From an uncultured Bacteroidales bacterium (GTDB taxonomy: Bacteria; Bacteroidota; Bacteroidia; Bacteroidales; ML635J-15), in NCBI GenBank assembly GCA_905234755.1, contig CAJOIT010000004.1, positions 1 through 64,000 on the forward strand: a stretch of 64,000 bases of DNA, read 5' to 3'. Made by a program: the position numbers and the translations under genes. The notes beneath the pieces were generated by a model that worked only from the letters and a program-made list of their open reading frames with translations, ran no database searches and had not been told where the DNA came from. Shown here one piece after another: positions 27,664 to 35,784 of this stretch. Numbering within the stretch: position 1 is the first letter of the stretch; each line of letters opens with the position of its first letter.

Positions 27664-27699
27664 ATAAAAAAACTCCTTTCCGCCAATGGTGGAAAGGAG
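27664..27699 (-). terminator. Intrinsic terminator of pfkA
   Basis: On the minus strand CTCCTTTCC pairs with GGAAAGGAG (27691-27699 with 27673-27681) around a 9-base loop and is followed by seven T (27666-27672). Confidence 0.9.
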
Positions 27700-27736
27700 A
27701 CAAATTGTTTTAATATTTTTAAATACCTATAAGATA

Positions 27737-28717
27737 TTAGCTGTTCAATACATCTACAATGTCGAGCATCTTCTGGTCGATGGTCTTGTGGTGCTTGATG
27801 GTCTTGTTGAAAGGAACAAGAACAATCTCGTTGTGAACCATACCGCACATTACACTGCGCTGGTCGTCGAGAAGAGCATCGATTGCAGCAACACCAAGAC
27901 GGCTCGCAAGATACCTGTCGTATGCCGATGGCGAACCGCCACGCTGAATGTGACCGAGAACTATTACTCTCATGTCGAATTCCTCGCCGTATTTAGCCAT
28001 TGCATTACGGATGTCGTATGCGCCACCTGCATCATCACCCTCGGCAACGAGAATGATGCTGGATGTTTTCTTTTCGGTCATGTACTTAACGAGCTTGTCG
28101 TGTACTTCGTCGAGATAAGTCACTGTTTCTGGGATAAGTACATCCTCTGCTCCACAAGCGATACCACTGCGCAATGCGATGAAACCAGCATCACGGCCCA
28201 TTACCTCAACGAAGAACATTCTTTCGTGGCTTGCTGCCGTGTCGCGAATCTTGTCGACTGCCTCAACAACTGTATTCAATGCTGTGTCGTATCCGATTGT
28301 CATGTCGGTACCATACAAGTCGTTGTCGATAGTACCAGGAAGGCCAACTACCGGGAACGGGAAATTTTCGGTAAATTCCCTTGCGCCCCTGAATGTACCA
28401 TCACCACCGATAACTACAAGAGCGTCAACTTCATGCTTCCTGAGGTTATCGTAAGCAATCTGCTGACCTTCGCGGGTTCTGAACCTTTCGCTACGAGCGG
28501 TCTTGAGGATTGTACCGCCACGCTGAATTATATTGCCAACGCTTTTCGATTCCATTGGAATAAAATCATCGGCGATGAGTCCCTCGTAACCTCTCATTAC
28601 GCCCATAACTTCAAGACCTTCGTGCAAAGCCTTTCTAACAACGGCCCTAATTGCCGCATTCATTCCCGGTGCATCTCCACCAGATGTAAGTACTGCTACT
28701 TTCTTTATATTTGCCAT
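27737..28717 (-). CDS. pfkA: ATP-dependent 6-phosphofructokinase
   Basis: The 326-aa protein shows the family motifs SGGDAPGMNAAIRAVV near residue 12, GGDGTFRGA near 104, PGTIDND near 125 (with the catalytic aspartate) and MGRDAGFIAL near 170. It phosphorylates fructose 6-phosphate to fructose 1,6-bisphosphate in glycolysis. The glycines in GGDG and PGTIDND point to ATP rather than pyrophosphate as donor; pyrophosphate enzymes usually have Asp and Lys there. The length fits the bacterial homotetrameric enzyme. It is monocistronic with its own promoter and terminator. Confidence 0.95.
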   Translation of the reverse strand: MANIKKVAVLTSGGDAPGMNAAIRAVVRKALHEGLEVMGVMRGYEGLIADDFIPMESKSVGNIIQRGGTILKTARSERFRTREGQQIAYDNLRKHEVDALVVIGGDGTFRGAREFTENFPFPVVGLPGTIDNDLYGTDMTIGYDTALNTVVEAVDKIRDTAASHERMFFVEVMGRDAGFIALRSGIACGAEDVLIPETVTYLDEVHDKLVKYMTEKKTSSIILVAEGDDAGGAYDIRNAMAKYGEEFDMRVIVLGHIQRGGSPSAYDRYLASRLGVAAIDALLDDQRSVMCGMVHNEIVLVPFNKTIKHHKTIDQKMLDIVDVLNS

Positions 28718-28745
28718 GTTTATACTTTATTAAAAAATCGGTACG

Positions 28746-28753
28746 CAAACTTA
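28746..28753 (-). promoter_or_regulatory. -7 promoter element of pfkA
   Basis: The minus strand reads TAAGTTTG, 28 bases upstream of ATG 28717. Confidence 0.6.
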
Positions 28754-28865
28754 AGATTTTTTTTGTTTCAATGGACAAATATGTGGGTATTTTTTTTGTA
28801 TCGGATGATATTTTTTTGAAAATTAAGACAAGTTATGATATATCAAATGGTTGGGGAGGAGCAAA

Positions 28866-28953
28866 GATTCAAAAATTCAATAATTTGAAGATTTGAAGAT
28901 TTGAAAATTCGAGAATTTGAAGATTCAAGAATTTAAAGATTTAAGGATTCAAA
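28866..28953. repeat. Octamer tandem array, 11 units
   Basis: Eleven 8-base units without a phase break: GATTCAAA, AATTCAAT, AATTTGAA, GATTTGAA, GATTTGAA, AATTCGAG, AATTTGAA, GATTCAAG, AATTTAAA, GATTTAAG, GATTCAAA. The consensus is R-ATT-Y-R-A-R. A sister array follows the next gene at 31082. Confidence 0.85.
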
Positions 28954-29082
28954 GAATGGTTAACTTCGTTGAGGCATTTGCGTTTCAACTTTAACTTCGT
29001 TGAGGGCTTCCGTTCAATTTTGGGTTCCTGAGCTTGTCGAAGGACAATTTTCAACTTATTTTGTTGAGTCGAAATAATCAAT

Positions 29083-29090
29083 TAGCTTTG
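29083..29090 (+). promoter_or_regulatory. -7 promoter element of the PorE-like gene
   Basis: TAGCTTTG with a TTTG/TTG word about 20 bases upstream, 21 bases before ATG 29112. Confidence 0.55.
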
Positions 29091-29111
29091 TAGCAACAAA
29101 AAGTACATAAA

Positions 29112-31079
29112 ATGAAATTTACAATATCCTCAATATTCCTACTCATGCTGTTTGGCATTGCGTCGGCACAGGTTGACACAAAATTCTCCACATCAAACTT
29201 TCCGGGAAAAGCAAACGAGGTAAATGCAGCAAAATCAAACATTAGGACTGGAGATGATTTTTTCTACGCTGGAGACTTCGCTAATGCACTTAAATATTAT
29301 ATGCCAGCGCAAAACTTCAATCCAAACAATTCCGACCTCAACTACAAGATTGGGTACTGCCATTTCAACTCGATACAAAAAGCGCAATGCCTCGAATATT
29401 TTGAAAAGGCATACAAGCTAAACAAGACAATCGACAAGCGAATTCTTTTCTACCTCGGTTGCGGATACCACTGGAACGACAAATTTGAAGAAGCAAAAAA
29501 ATGCTACTCCGACTACATGAAAACCCTGAAAGACAAGAATGAGCAAAACGAGATGCGCCGTCTCATCCAGCAATGCAACAGCGGAATCGAAATTATGAAA
29601 GACACCGTAGATGTGGAAATAATTAACCTTGGCGAAAATATCAACACGGAATACCGCGAATATGGTCCGCTGGTAACATCCGATGGCTCAAAGCTTTATT
29701 TCACTTCGCGCCGAAAAGGCACGACAGGAAACCAGATTGCCGATGATGGAATGTACTACGAAGACATATACGAAAGCGCACACACAGCAAGTGGCTGGAC
29801 AAAGGCTCATAACATCGGCTCGCCACTCAACACCAAAATGCACGATGCAATTGTCGGTCTTTCGCCAGACGGACAGACCATGTATGTATATATGGACGAC
29901 AATGGTGGCGACATCTATGTTTCTACGCTCAAGGGTAGCAAATGGCAGAAGCCCAAGAACATATCCGAAAACATCAACCGCGAGTCGCACGAGTCACGCG
30001 CCTGCCTTTCGTCTGACAACCGTACGCTTTTCTTCATTTCAGGCAACAATAGCAAATCGATTGGCGGTCGCGACATCTTCTATTCTACCCGCGACAGAAG
30101 CGGCAACTGGTCGAAGCCAATCAATATTGGCAAGCCCGTAAATTCAGAATACGACGAGTGCGATGTCTTCATTCATCCAGATGGAAGAACGCTGTATTTC
30201 AGTTCGAACGGACACAACACGATGGGCGGTTACGACATTTTCAAGTCGGTAAGAGACGACAACGGCAATTGGTCTGAGCCTGAAAATCTTGGTTATCCAA
30301 TCAACACTCCTCTCGATGATGTATTCTTCTCGATAACCGCCAGTGGAAGAAACGCCTATTATACATCAGTACGCCCAGATGGATACGGACTGCACGACAT
30401 ATACGAACTGAAATTTCCAACCAAGGAAACCAAGCAGAACGCCCCCAAAGTCCTTGTTACACTCGTAAAAGGTACAATTACCGATGCCGACAACGGTTCT
30501 CCGCTCGATGCCGACATCGAAATTACCGACAACAGCAAAAACGAGGTTATTTCTACTTTCAAATCAAACAGTTCATCGGGAGCATACATTGTCAATCTGC
30601 CATCTGGAAAGAACTATGGACTTAGCGTCAGCCGCAACGGTTATCTTTTCCACAGCGAAAACTTCAACCTTGCCGACACCGCCGACTTCCAAGAAGTGGA
30701 AATTGATGTCAAGTTGAAAAAAATTCAAGTCGGCACCACAATTATCCTAAAAAACATATTCTTCGACTATAACAAATCGACCCTACAGCCCGAATCTTAC
30801 GCCGAACTCGACAGAGTTGTCGAGATTCTAAGCAAACAGCCTAACCTAAAAATCGAGATTTCCGGTCATACCGACAACCAAGGAAGCCTTAAATACAACA
30901 CCGACCTGTCGGAATCAAGGGCAAAAACGGTTGTAGATTACCTTATCGGCAAAGGCATTGCTGAAAATCGCCTGACCTACAAGGGATACGCCTACGAGAA
31001 ACCTATCGCCACCAACGACACAGAGGAAGGTCGCAGTGCAAATAGAAGAGTGGAATTCAAGATTCTAGAAACGAAATAG
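29112..31079 (+). CDS. OmpA-family protein with TPR, PD40 and carboxypeptidase-regulatory domains (PorE-like)
   Basis: The 655-aa protein has a signal peptide (MKFTISSIFLLMLFGIASAQ). TPR repeats follow at about 40-155 and PD40/WD40-like propeller blades at about 185-440 (SRRKGTTGNQ, GGRDIFYS, GHNTMGGYDIFKS). A carboxypeptidase-regulatory-like domain lies at about 450-540 (VKGTITDADNGSPLDADIEI) and an OmpA peptidoglycan-binding domain at about 545-655 (EISGHTDNQGS, NRRVEFKI). This domain order is that of PorE, a T9SS protein of Porphyromonas that links the machinery to peptidoglycan. No lipobox was seen. Bacteroidota genomes often carry several such proteins, so the T9SS role is likely but not certain. 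It is a single-gene unit, flanked on both sides by octamer arrays. Confidence 0.85.
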   Translation: MKFTISSIFLLMLFGIASAQVDTKFSTSNFPGKANEVNAAKSNIRTGDDFFYAGDFANALKYYMPAQNFNPNNSDLNYKIGYCHFNSIQKAQCLEYFEKAYKLNKTIDKRILFYLGCGYHWNDKFEEAKKCYSDYMKTLKDKNEQNEMRRLIQQCNSGIEIMKDTVDVEIINLGENINTEYREYGPLVTSDGSKLYFTSRRKGTTGNQIADDGMYYEDIYESAHTASGWTKAHNIGSPLNTKMHDAIVGLSPDGQTMYVYMDDNGGDIYVSTLKGSKWQKPKNISENINRESHESRACLSSDNRTLFFISGNNSKSIGGRDIFYSTRDRSGNWSKPINIGKPVNSEYDECDVFIHPDGRTLYFSSNGHNTMGGYDIFKSVRDDNGNWSEPENLGYPINTPLDDVFFSITASGRNAYYTSVRPDGYGLHDIYELKFPTKETKQNAPKVLVTLVKGTITDADNGSPLDADIEITDNSKNEVISTFKSNSSSGAYIVNLPSGKNYGLSVSRNGYLFHSENFNLADTADFQEVEIDVKLKKIQVGTTIILKNIFFDYNKSTLQPESYAELDRVVEILSKQPNLKIEISGHTDNQGSLKYNTDLSESRAKTVVDYLIGKGIAENRLTYKGYAYEKPIATNDTEEGRSANRRVEFKILETK

Positions 31080-31081
31080 GA

Positions 31082-31153
31082 GATTCGAGGATTCGAAGAT
31101 TCGAAGATTTGAAAATTTGATGATTCAATAATTTAAAAATTCAAGGATTCAAT
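31082..31153. repeat. Octamer tandem array, 9 units
   Basis: Units GATTCGAG, GATTCGAA, GATTCGAA, GATTTGAA, AATTTGAT, GATTCAAT, AATTTAAA, AATTCAAG, GATTCAAT start 2 bases after the stop codon of the PorE-like gene. They are the same family and orientation as 28866-28953. Confidence 0.85.
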
Positions 31154-31195
31154 AATTGTAGCCTCGGAATGCTTTGCGGGGTTCAAAAATTCAAT

Positions 31196-31260
31196 CAATC
31201 GTAAATTCTTTTGCATCATGTCTGCACAATCGTAAATCCAAAATCGTAAATCGTAAATTA
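31196..31260. repeat. 43-bp element (inverted) plus heptamer array ending at the gldB stop codon
   Basis: On the minus strand, right after the gldB stop, units ATTTACG, ATTTACG, ATTTTGG, ATTTACG occur in 7-base phase. They run into the 43-bp element (31196-31238) shared with 6779-6821 and 51223-51265. The first array bases overlap the TAA stop. Confidence 0.7.
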
Positions 31261-32265
31261 CCTTGGGTTATATTCCGACAAATTCAAGATTTTCTGATAA
31301 TCGGTTTCTTCAAGCAATTCCGTTAGCGACACCTTATTGTTCTTTACATACGCCTTAACAATCTGCAAACCTGTCCAATTGACAACCCGTGCAGGACATT
31401 CTTGTCCAAACGGTGCTGTAAACGGAGCATTCTCGGTAAACTTACGAATCGTAAACAAATCAGTAGTGAACAAATACCCATTCTCAATCAGGCTAGTCCA
31501 CATATCGCGCTCAAAATGACGACAATAATCAAGTTCTTCATCGGTGTACATAAGTCTGTCGGCTTCGGGCATATTTGGGAACATTGCCTCTATAAAATAC
31601 AAAAGCATTCCATTGTAAATCATTGCGTTTGCAAGATTCTCAGTAGCAGGCTCGTACGGATGCCTGTCGCGAAACCATTCCGACATGACATCAACGGGAA
31701 TCCTACTGCGCTGCATTTCACGCTTTGCAAAATCCGGTATCTGAAGCATATCGTACAACTTGCAATCTGTTCCAAGATACTTCTCCAAACCAATGCCCAC
31801 ATAACCGTCCATAAGCACAATCGACTGATTGAACCCAGCCACAAAAGTCACCACGCGAGGCAATTTCTCATCGGGATAATAATACAAAAGATGACGGAAT
31901 CCCTCATCCAAAGTGCTTTGTACATCGTCACATTTTGCAAACTCCTTGTTTACAGCACTGTATGCCTCGACAACCGAATAGTCGGAGAAAAACACGCGCA
32001 AGCATTCGTAATACGACTGGTCGCTGTACGAACCACACGAAATCACCCGCAAATTGTACAGGTCGAAGAATAACGGATACTTTTCGGCGAGCTTTCCAAC
32101 AGAGGAAAACGAAACATCATTGGAACAAGCATAAAATTCCTGGTCGAACCGTTCAACCTGCACATCCGCCTCAATGTCAGACACATCAACATCAAGCGGA
32201 TTTGAATTGCACGATGTCACGACACAAACACACGCTACAATAATATATAAAAACAGCCTTTGCAT
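31258..32265 (-). CDS. gldB: GldB-like gliding-motility / T9SS-associated lipoprotein
   Basis: The 335-aa protein has a lipoprotein signal (FLYIIVACVCVVTSC, lipobox cysteine at about 19). The body matches the GldB family in layout: VERFDQEFYACSNDV after the lipid anchor, LRHLLYYYPDEKLPRVVTFV-like core and an FNQSIVLMDGYVGIGLEKYLG segment typical of the family. GldB is a membrane lipoprotein needed for gliding in Flavobacterium and is conserved in Bacteroidota with T9SS, also in non-gliding species; its biochemical role is unclear. It is monocistronic and divergent from the PorT-like gene. The stop codon lies at the edge of a heptamer array. Confidence 0.78.
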   Translation of the reverse strand: MQRLFLYIIVACVCVVTSCNSNPLDVDVSDIEADVQVERFDQEFYACSNDVSFSSVGKLAEKYPLFFDLYNLRVISCGSYSDQSYYECLRVFFSDYSVVEAYSAVNKEFAKCDDVQSTLDEGFRHLLYYYPDEKLPRVVTFVAGFNQSIVLMDGYVGIGLEKYLGTDCKLYDMLQIPDFAKREMQRSRIPVDVMSEWFRDRHPYEPATENLANAMIYNGMLLYFIEAMFPNMPEADRLMYTDEELDYCRHFERDMWTSLIENGYLFTTDLFTIRKFTENAPFTAPFGQECPARVVNWTGLQIVKAYVKNNKVSLTELLEETDYQKILNLSEYNPR

Positions 32266-32284
32266 ATTTGTAAAATTCTGTCCG

Positions 32285-32292
32285 CAAAATTA
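32285..32292 (-). promoter_or_regulatory. -7 promoter element of the gldB-like gene
   Basis: The minus strand reads TAATTTTG, 19 bases upstream of ATG 32265. Confidence 0.5.
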
Positions 32293-32345
32293 AAAAGAGA
32301 ATTTATCTCCGCGAAAAAAAGATTGGAGAATGACAATAAAATATA

Positions 32346-32353
32346 TAATTTTG
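32346..32353 (+). promoter_or_regulatory. -7 promoter element of the PorT-like operon
   Basis: TAATTTTG, 43 bases upstream of ATG 32397, divergent from the gldB promoter. Confidence 0.45.
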
Positions 32354-32396
32354 CGTTTTAAATTTCAATTTTGTTTAATGTAAATAGTCATAAAAC

Positions 32397-33140
32397 ATGA
32401 AGAAAATATTTAGTATCGTTGTAATATTATTGCTATCAGCGGCATTTTTATCAGCACAAGATATTAATTTAAATCCAGCCCAGCCAAAGAAAAAGAACAA
32501 GGTAGATGGTGGCCTATACCTCAAAGGTGGCATCTCTTGGCTTATGTCCGACAGCAAGTCGTTCCTATCGAGCAACAAGGCAAAACTCACTTACGGATTC
32601 GGTGCTACAATGGACTGGAATTTCTCACAGAATTTCTCCCTCAATATTACAGCAGGTCTTACCAATCTGGGTGGCACAACAGAGTTCAAGTATGGATTAA
32701 TTGACCTGAAAGACATTGATGACAAATTAATTCCGACATCAAACGACACATTAACACATAGTTATAAATACTCGACAACCTATATCGATGTTCCAATCGG
32801 AATAAAAGGATGTACAAATGAAATCGGATATTTCACTTATTTCCTGAAACTTGGAATCGACCCGATGGTCAGAATCAAATCAAAGATAACCCCTGAAACC
32901 AAGGAAGTTTTCATCATAACAAAGTCAACCAACCTGTTTAACATTGGCTGGTTCGTTGGTGGCGGCGCAGAATGGACATTGGCCGGCAACACAAAGTTGC
33001 TGTTCGAAATCGGATACTTGGGCACCTTCTTCGACTTCGACAAAATCGACACATGGAAGGGAGAAAACAAACCAGAACAAAGATTCGACCCTCGCATCAA
33101 ATTCAACGATATTAGCTTGAAGGTCGGTGTAATATTCTAA
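32397..33140 (+). CDS. Outer-membrane beta-barrel protein, PorT-like family
   Basis: The 247-aa protein has a signal peptide (MKKIFSIVVILLLSAAFLSAQ), a short Lys/Pro-rich segment (NPAQPKKKNKVDGGLY) and then alternating amphipathic strands typical of an eight-stranded barrel (LYLKGGISWLM, YGFGATMDWNF, YIDVPIGIKG, KLLFEIGYLGTF), ending in an aromatic residue (LKVGVIF) as outer-membrane barrels do. It resembles the outer-membrane-barrel family that includes PorT of the T9SS, but many unrelated porin-like proteins share the fold. It is the first gene of a three-gene operon with gaps of 4 bases and 1 base. Confidence 0.75.
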   Translation: MKKIFSIVVILLLSAAFLSAQDINLNPAQPKKKNKVDGGLYLKGGISWLMSDSKSFLSSNKAKLTYGFGATMDWNFSQNFSLNITAGLTNLGGTTEFKYGLIDLKDIDDKLIPTSNDTLTHSYKYSTTYIDVPIGIKGCTNEIGYFTYFLKLGIDPMVRIKSKITPETKEVFIITKSTNLFNIGWFVGGGAEWTLAGNTKLLFEIGYLGTFFDFDKIDTWKGENKPEQRFDPRIKFNDISLKVGVIF

Positions 33141-33144
33141 ACCT

Positions 33145-34101
33145 ATGGCAGATTTAATTCAGCCCGTAAGCAAAAAATTGCTGCTCAGCGAATTGACAAA
33201 AGACAAACTGCTGAGACGGACGAATTATGGCGCCAACGAAATATATGTATTCACTCACGACCAGTGTCCCAACTTGATGCGGGAACTTGGTCGCCTTCGC
33301 GAAATAACATTCCGTGCTGCAGGAGGTGGCACAGGCAAGGAAGCCGACATAGATGAATTCGACATTTCAGCAGATGCTCCATACTGCCAGATGATTGTCT
33401 GGGACCCGCATCACAAGCAGATTATCGGAGGATACAGGTTTATCCTTGGCGAATACACAACAGACAATCCAAACGCAAAACTCGCGACAGGACACATTTT
33501 CGACTATTCGGATAAGTTTGTAAAGGACTACCTCCCCTACACCATCGAACTTGGTCGCTCGTTCATACAGCCAAGTTACCAGTACCTGAAAAACTTCCGC
33601 CGTGGCTTCTTCGCCCTCGACAACCTATGGGACGGCGTGGTAGCTCTGACATCAGAATACAAGCACATCAAATACTGGTTCGGGAAATTCACAATGTACA
33701 AGAACTACAACATAAATGCACGAAACCAGCTTTTATCATTCCTGCACTTGTATTTCCCCGACAATGAAAACCTTGTAACGCCTAAATTGCCAATAAACTT
33801 CGAGTATGAAGAAAACAAGAAATTATTTTCAGGCAATGATTTCTCAAACGACTACAAGGAACTGAAAAATTTACTGAAAAATAACAATTCTAAGATTCCA
33901 CCTCTAGTGAACGCCTACATGAAGCTTTCGAACTCCATGAAAACTTTCGGCACGGCCGACAATCCGGAATTTGGCGCAGTAGAGGAAACTGGAATACTTC
34001 TGAACATCAGCGACATAAGTGAATCACAACGCACAAGGCACCTGAAAAACTACAAGACGCTCATCGACATCAACACCATTTATCCAAGCAAGCAAAAATA
34101 A
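33145..34101 (+). CDS. GNAT-type N-acyltransferase, GlsB/OlsB-like
   Basis: The 318-aa cytoplasmic protein has the acyltransferase layout of the ornithine- and glycine-lipid enzymes: LGRLREITFRAAGGGTG at about 50-66, a DEFDISADAPYCQMIVWD strand pair, IIGGYRFILGEYT, and IELGRSFIQPSY followed by a WDGVVAL helix. In Bacteroides, GlsB N-acylates glycine with a 3-hydroxy fatty acid as the first step of glycine lipid synthesis. A separate O-acyltransferase (GlsA) usually acts next, but no such gene is adjacent here. It sits in an operon between an outer-membrane barrel and an OmpA protein. The amino acid substrate is inferred from the family. Confidence 0.75.
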   Translation: MADLIQPVSKKLLLSELTKDKLLRRTNYGANEIYVFTHDQCPNLMRELGRLREITFRAAGGGTGKEADIDEFDISADAPYCQMIVWDPHHKQIIGGYRFILGEYTTDNPNAKLATGHIFDYSDKFVKDYLPYTIELGRSFIQPSYQYLKNFRRGFFALDNLWDGVVALTSEYKHIKYWFGKFTMYKNYNINARNQLLSFLHLYFPDNENLVTPKLPINFEYEENKKLFSGNDFSNDYKELKNLLKNNNSKIPPLVNAYMKLSNSMKTFGTADNPEFGAVEETGILLNISDISESQRTRHLKNYKTLIDINTIYPSKQK

Positions 34102-34102
34102 A

Positions 34103-35458
34103 ATGCGAAGATTCCTAATTGTCATATTGCTATGCTGCAGTGTGCCATTTGTTTTCAATAGGGCATTTTCGCAGAACCTTGTAAAAAATCACAGTTTCGA
34201 AAATGCTTGGTCGTGTCCCGAGGACTACTGCGGCTATGCTGTGAAATATCCTTTCCCCGACTGGATAAATCCCAACTACGGCACACCAGACCTTATGCAC
34301 TCATGCAGCGCGATGCGGGCTGGCGTTCCCGAAAACTTTGCAGGCTACATGTATCCATACGATGGCGGAGCATATGCTGGCATTATCCTTCGTGAGAAAT
34401 TCGACGATTCGCTAACAGTTTATAAAGGCGTTTCGCGCGAATACTTACAAACAAAGCTCACAGATCCTCTGAAAAAAAACACCCTGTACTGCGTAAAATT
34501 CTACTATGTAAACGCTAAGAAATCAATGTACTCGGTTGATGCGCTTGGAATAACGCTGACAGTTGAGCAGATAAAGGCAAAAAACGCCGATAGGATTCTT
34601 CAGCGACCGCAAATCACAAACCGTCCTGGACACATTATGGACAACATGGACGAATGGACGGAATTCTGCGGATACTACCGCGCACGAGGCGGAGAACAAT
34701 ACCTTACAATCGGAAACTTCTTGGACAACAGCACAACACAGTATGTCACAAACCAGAACGAATATTCAGACTCAGCGTTTTTCTACGCCTACTACCTCAT
34801 AGACAATGTATCGGTATTTGAAATTGAATCGGAATTCGAATGTGGCTGTACCAACGACCTTGCTTGGAGCTCCGACTGGAAATCTGACACTTTCGACCCT
34901 GCGACAGGTTACAACACAAAAAAAATCATCGATTCGGATGCCGACGGTAATTCCAATCTAGCCAATAACTCAGCTTCGGGAAATGGAAATAATAACGATG
35001 AAAGTGGTAACGGAAACAGTTCGTCTAGCCACCTGAAAGCCGACCCCAACGAAACCGATGCCACTGGACTGAAGACGCAAATTACCCGTGAAGCCTTCGA
35101 CAATGCCGAAATTGGTGACCGTTTCCGTCTGAACCAAATATACTTCGAGTTCAACTCATCTGAGTTGCTTACCATGTCGTACATTCAGCTCGATTCGCTT
35201 TACAACATACTTGAGCAGAAGCCAACCGTCCGAATCGAAATCCGCGGACACACCGACAACATCGGCAGCGAAGGCTACAACAAAAAACTGTCGGTCGAAC
35301 GCGCCGCATCGGTTTACAACTACCTTATCGAAAAGGGCATTCCAAAAACTCGCATGAAATACCGTGGCTTCGGTCCTAACATTCCTGTTGCCGACAATAG
35401 TACCGAACAAGGTCGCGAACTAAACCGCAGAGTTGAAATTCTGATTGTGGAGATATAG
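34103..35458 (+). CDS. OmpA-family protein with N-terminal jelly-roll domain
   Basis: The 451-aa protein has a signal peptide (FLIVILLCCSVPFVFNRAFSQ), then a galactose-binding-like jelly roll at about 25-240 (NLVKNHSFENAWSCPEDYCG, YLIDNVSVFEIESEFECGC). A low-complexity Asn/Ser/Gly linker at about 270-310 (NNSASGNGNNNDESGNGNS) precedes an OmpA peptidoglycan-binding domain at about 335-451 (IYFEFNSSELL, EIRGHTDNIGSEGYN, NRRVEILIVEI). It should sit at the outer membrane and bind peptidoglycan. The gene starts 1 base after the acyltransferase stop, so the two are co-translated. The ligand of the N-terminal domain is unknown. Confidence 0.85.
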   Translation: MRRFLIVILLCCSVPFVFNRAFSQNLVKNHSFENAWSCPEDYCGYAVKYPFPDWINPNYGTPDLMHSCSAMRAGVPENFAGYMYPYDGGAYAGIILREKFDDSLTVYKGVSREYLQTKLTDPLKKNTLYCVKFYYVNAKKSMYSVDALGITLTVEQIKAKNADRILQRPQITNRPGHIMDNMDEWTEFCGYYRARGGEQYLTIGNFLDNSTTQYVTNQNEYSDSAFFYAYYLIDNVSVFEIESEFECGCTNDLAWSSDWKSDTFDPATGYNTKKIIDSDADGNSNLANNSASGNGNNNDESGNGNSSSSHLKADPNETDATGLKTQITREAFDNAEIGDRFRLNQIYFEFNSSELLTMSYIQLDSLYNILEQKPTVRIEIRGHTDNIGSEGYNKKLSVERAASVYNYLIEKGIPKTRMKYRGFGPNIPVADNSTEQGRELNRRVEILIVEI

Positions 35459-35757
35459 GCTTCGCCAGTTTGAAGGGTTCCCGTTTCTGGGTTTCTGCGC
35501 TTCGCGGTTTCTATGTTTTTGTGGGCTACGCCCGTTTGATGTTGTTTATTAGTTTATGATGGTCTGAGAATTAAAAACAAGCATAAACAAAATGAAACCA
35601 TTTCAAACAACTTCAAACAACCAGAAACATAGAAATTAGAACGGCGTACTTCGGCTGTGCTCAGCACAAGTAGCCATCAACGAAGTTAAACCAGAAACAA
35701 TCCCAAACAAATTCAAACCAATTATACATTGTTCATTGTACATTATCAATTATTCAT
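35459..35757. repeat. Repeat-rich intergenic region
   Basis: After the OmpA gene stop there is a GC-richer stretch of TTCG/GGTTTC words (35460-35545) and then A-rich AAACAA phrases (35580-35640) shared with the region after trmB. A dispersed-repeat word CTTCGGCTGTGCTCAGCAC is at about 35651-35669. The phrase ATCAACGAAGTTAAACC follows near 35680, also found after trmB. Short TGTACATTAT/ATTGTTCATT words precede the promoter. No gene was seen. Confidence 0.55.
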
Positions 35758-35765
35758 TATCTTTG
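35758..35765 (+). promoter_or_regulatory. -7 promoter element of the SUMF1-fmt-ruvX-def operon
   Basis: TATCTTTG, 19 bases before ATG 35785. No further promoter or terminator was seen up to 39280. Confidence 0.6.
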
Positions 35766-35784
35766 AAGCCTAAAATTTTACGCG

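Larger units (their letters stand above)
27371..27736. other. Intergenic region between pfkA and the giant adhesin
   Basis: This 366-bp gap holds the adhesin promoter (27494-27501), a very AT-rich stretch (27535-27600), a 24-bp near-perfect palindrome (27630-27653) and the pfkA terminator (27664-27699). No gene was seen. Confidence 0.7.
28718..29111. other. Divergent intergenic region between pfkA and the PorE-like gene
   Basis: This 394-bp gap holds the pfkA promoter (28746-28753), T-rich tracts (28755-28815), an 11-unit octamer array (28866-28953), two inverted copies of a CAACGAAGTTAA phrase (28962-29010), a dispersed-repeat word CCTGAGCTTGTCGAAGG (about 29027-29043) and the promoter of the PorE-like gene (29083-29090). 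The short open frames here are not credible genes. Confidence 0.65.

Noticed and set aside
27686..28819. A 377-aa plus-strand open frame over pfkA
   Set aside because: It is antisense to a clear pfkA, has no recognisable domain and shows the composition of a mirror frame.
28866..28953. Octamer arrays as CRISPR or a simple microsatellite
   Set aside because: There is no repeat-spacer structure and the units are too diverged for ordinary slippage; they are reported as a separate class.
31402..32073. A 223-aa plus-strand frame over gldB
   Set aside because: It is antisense to the lipoprotein gene and starts inside it without promoter or signal.
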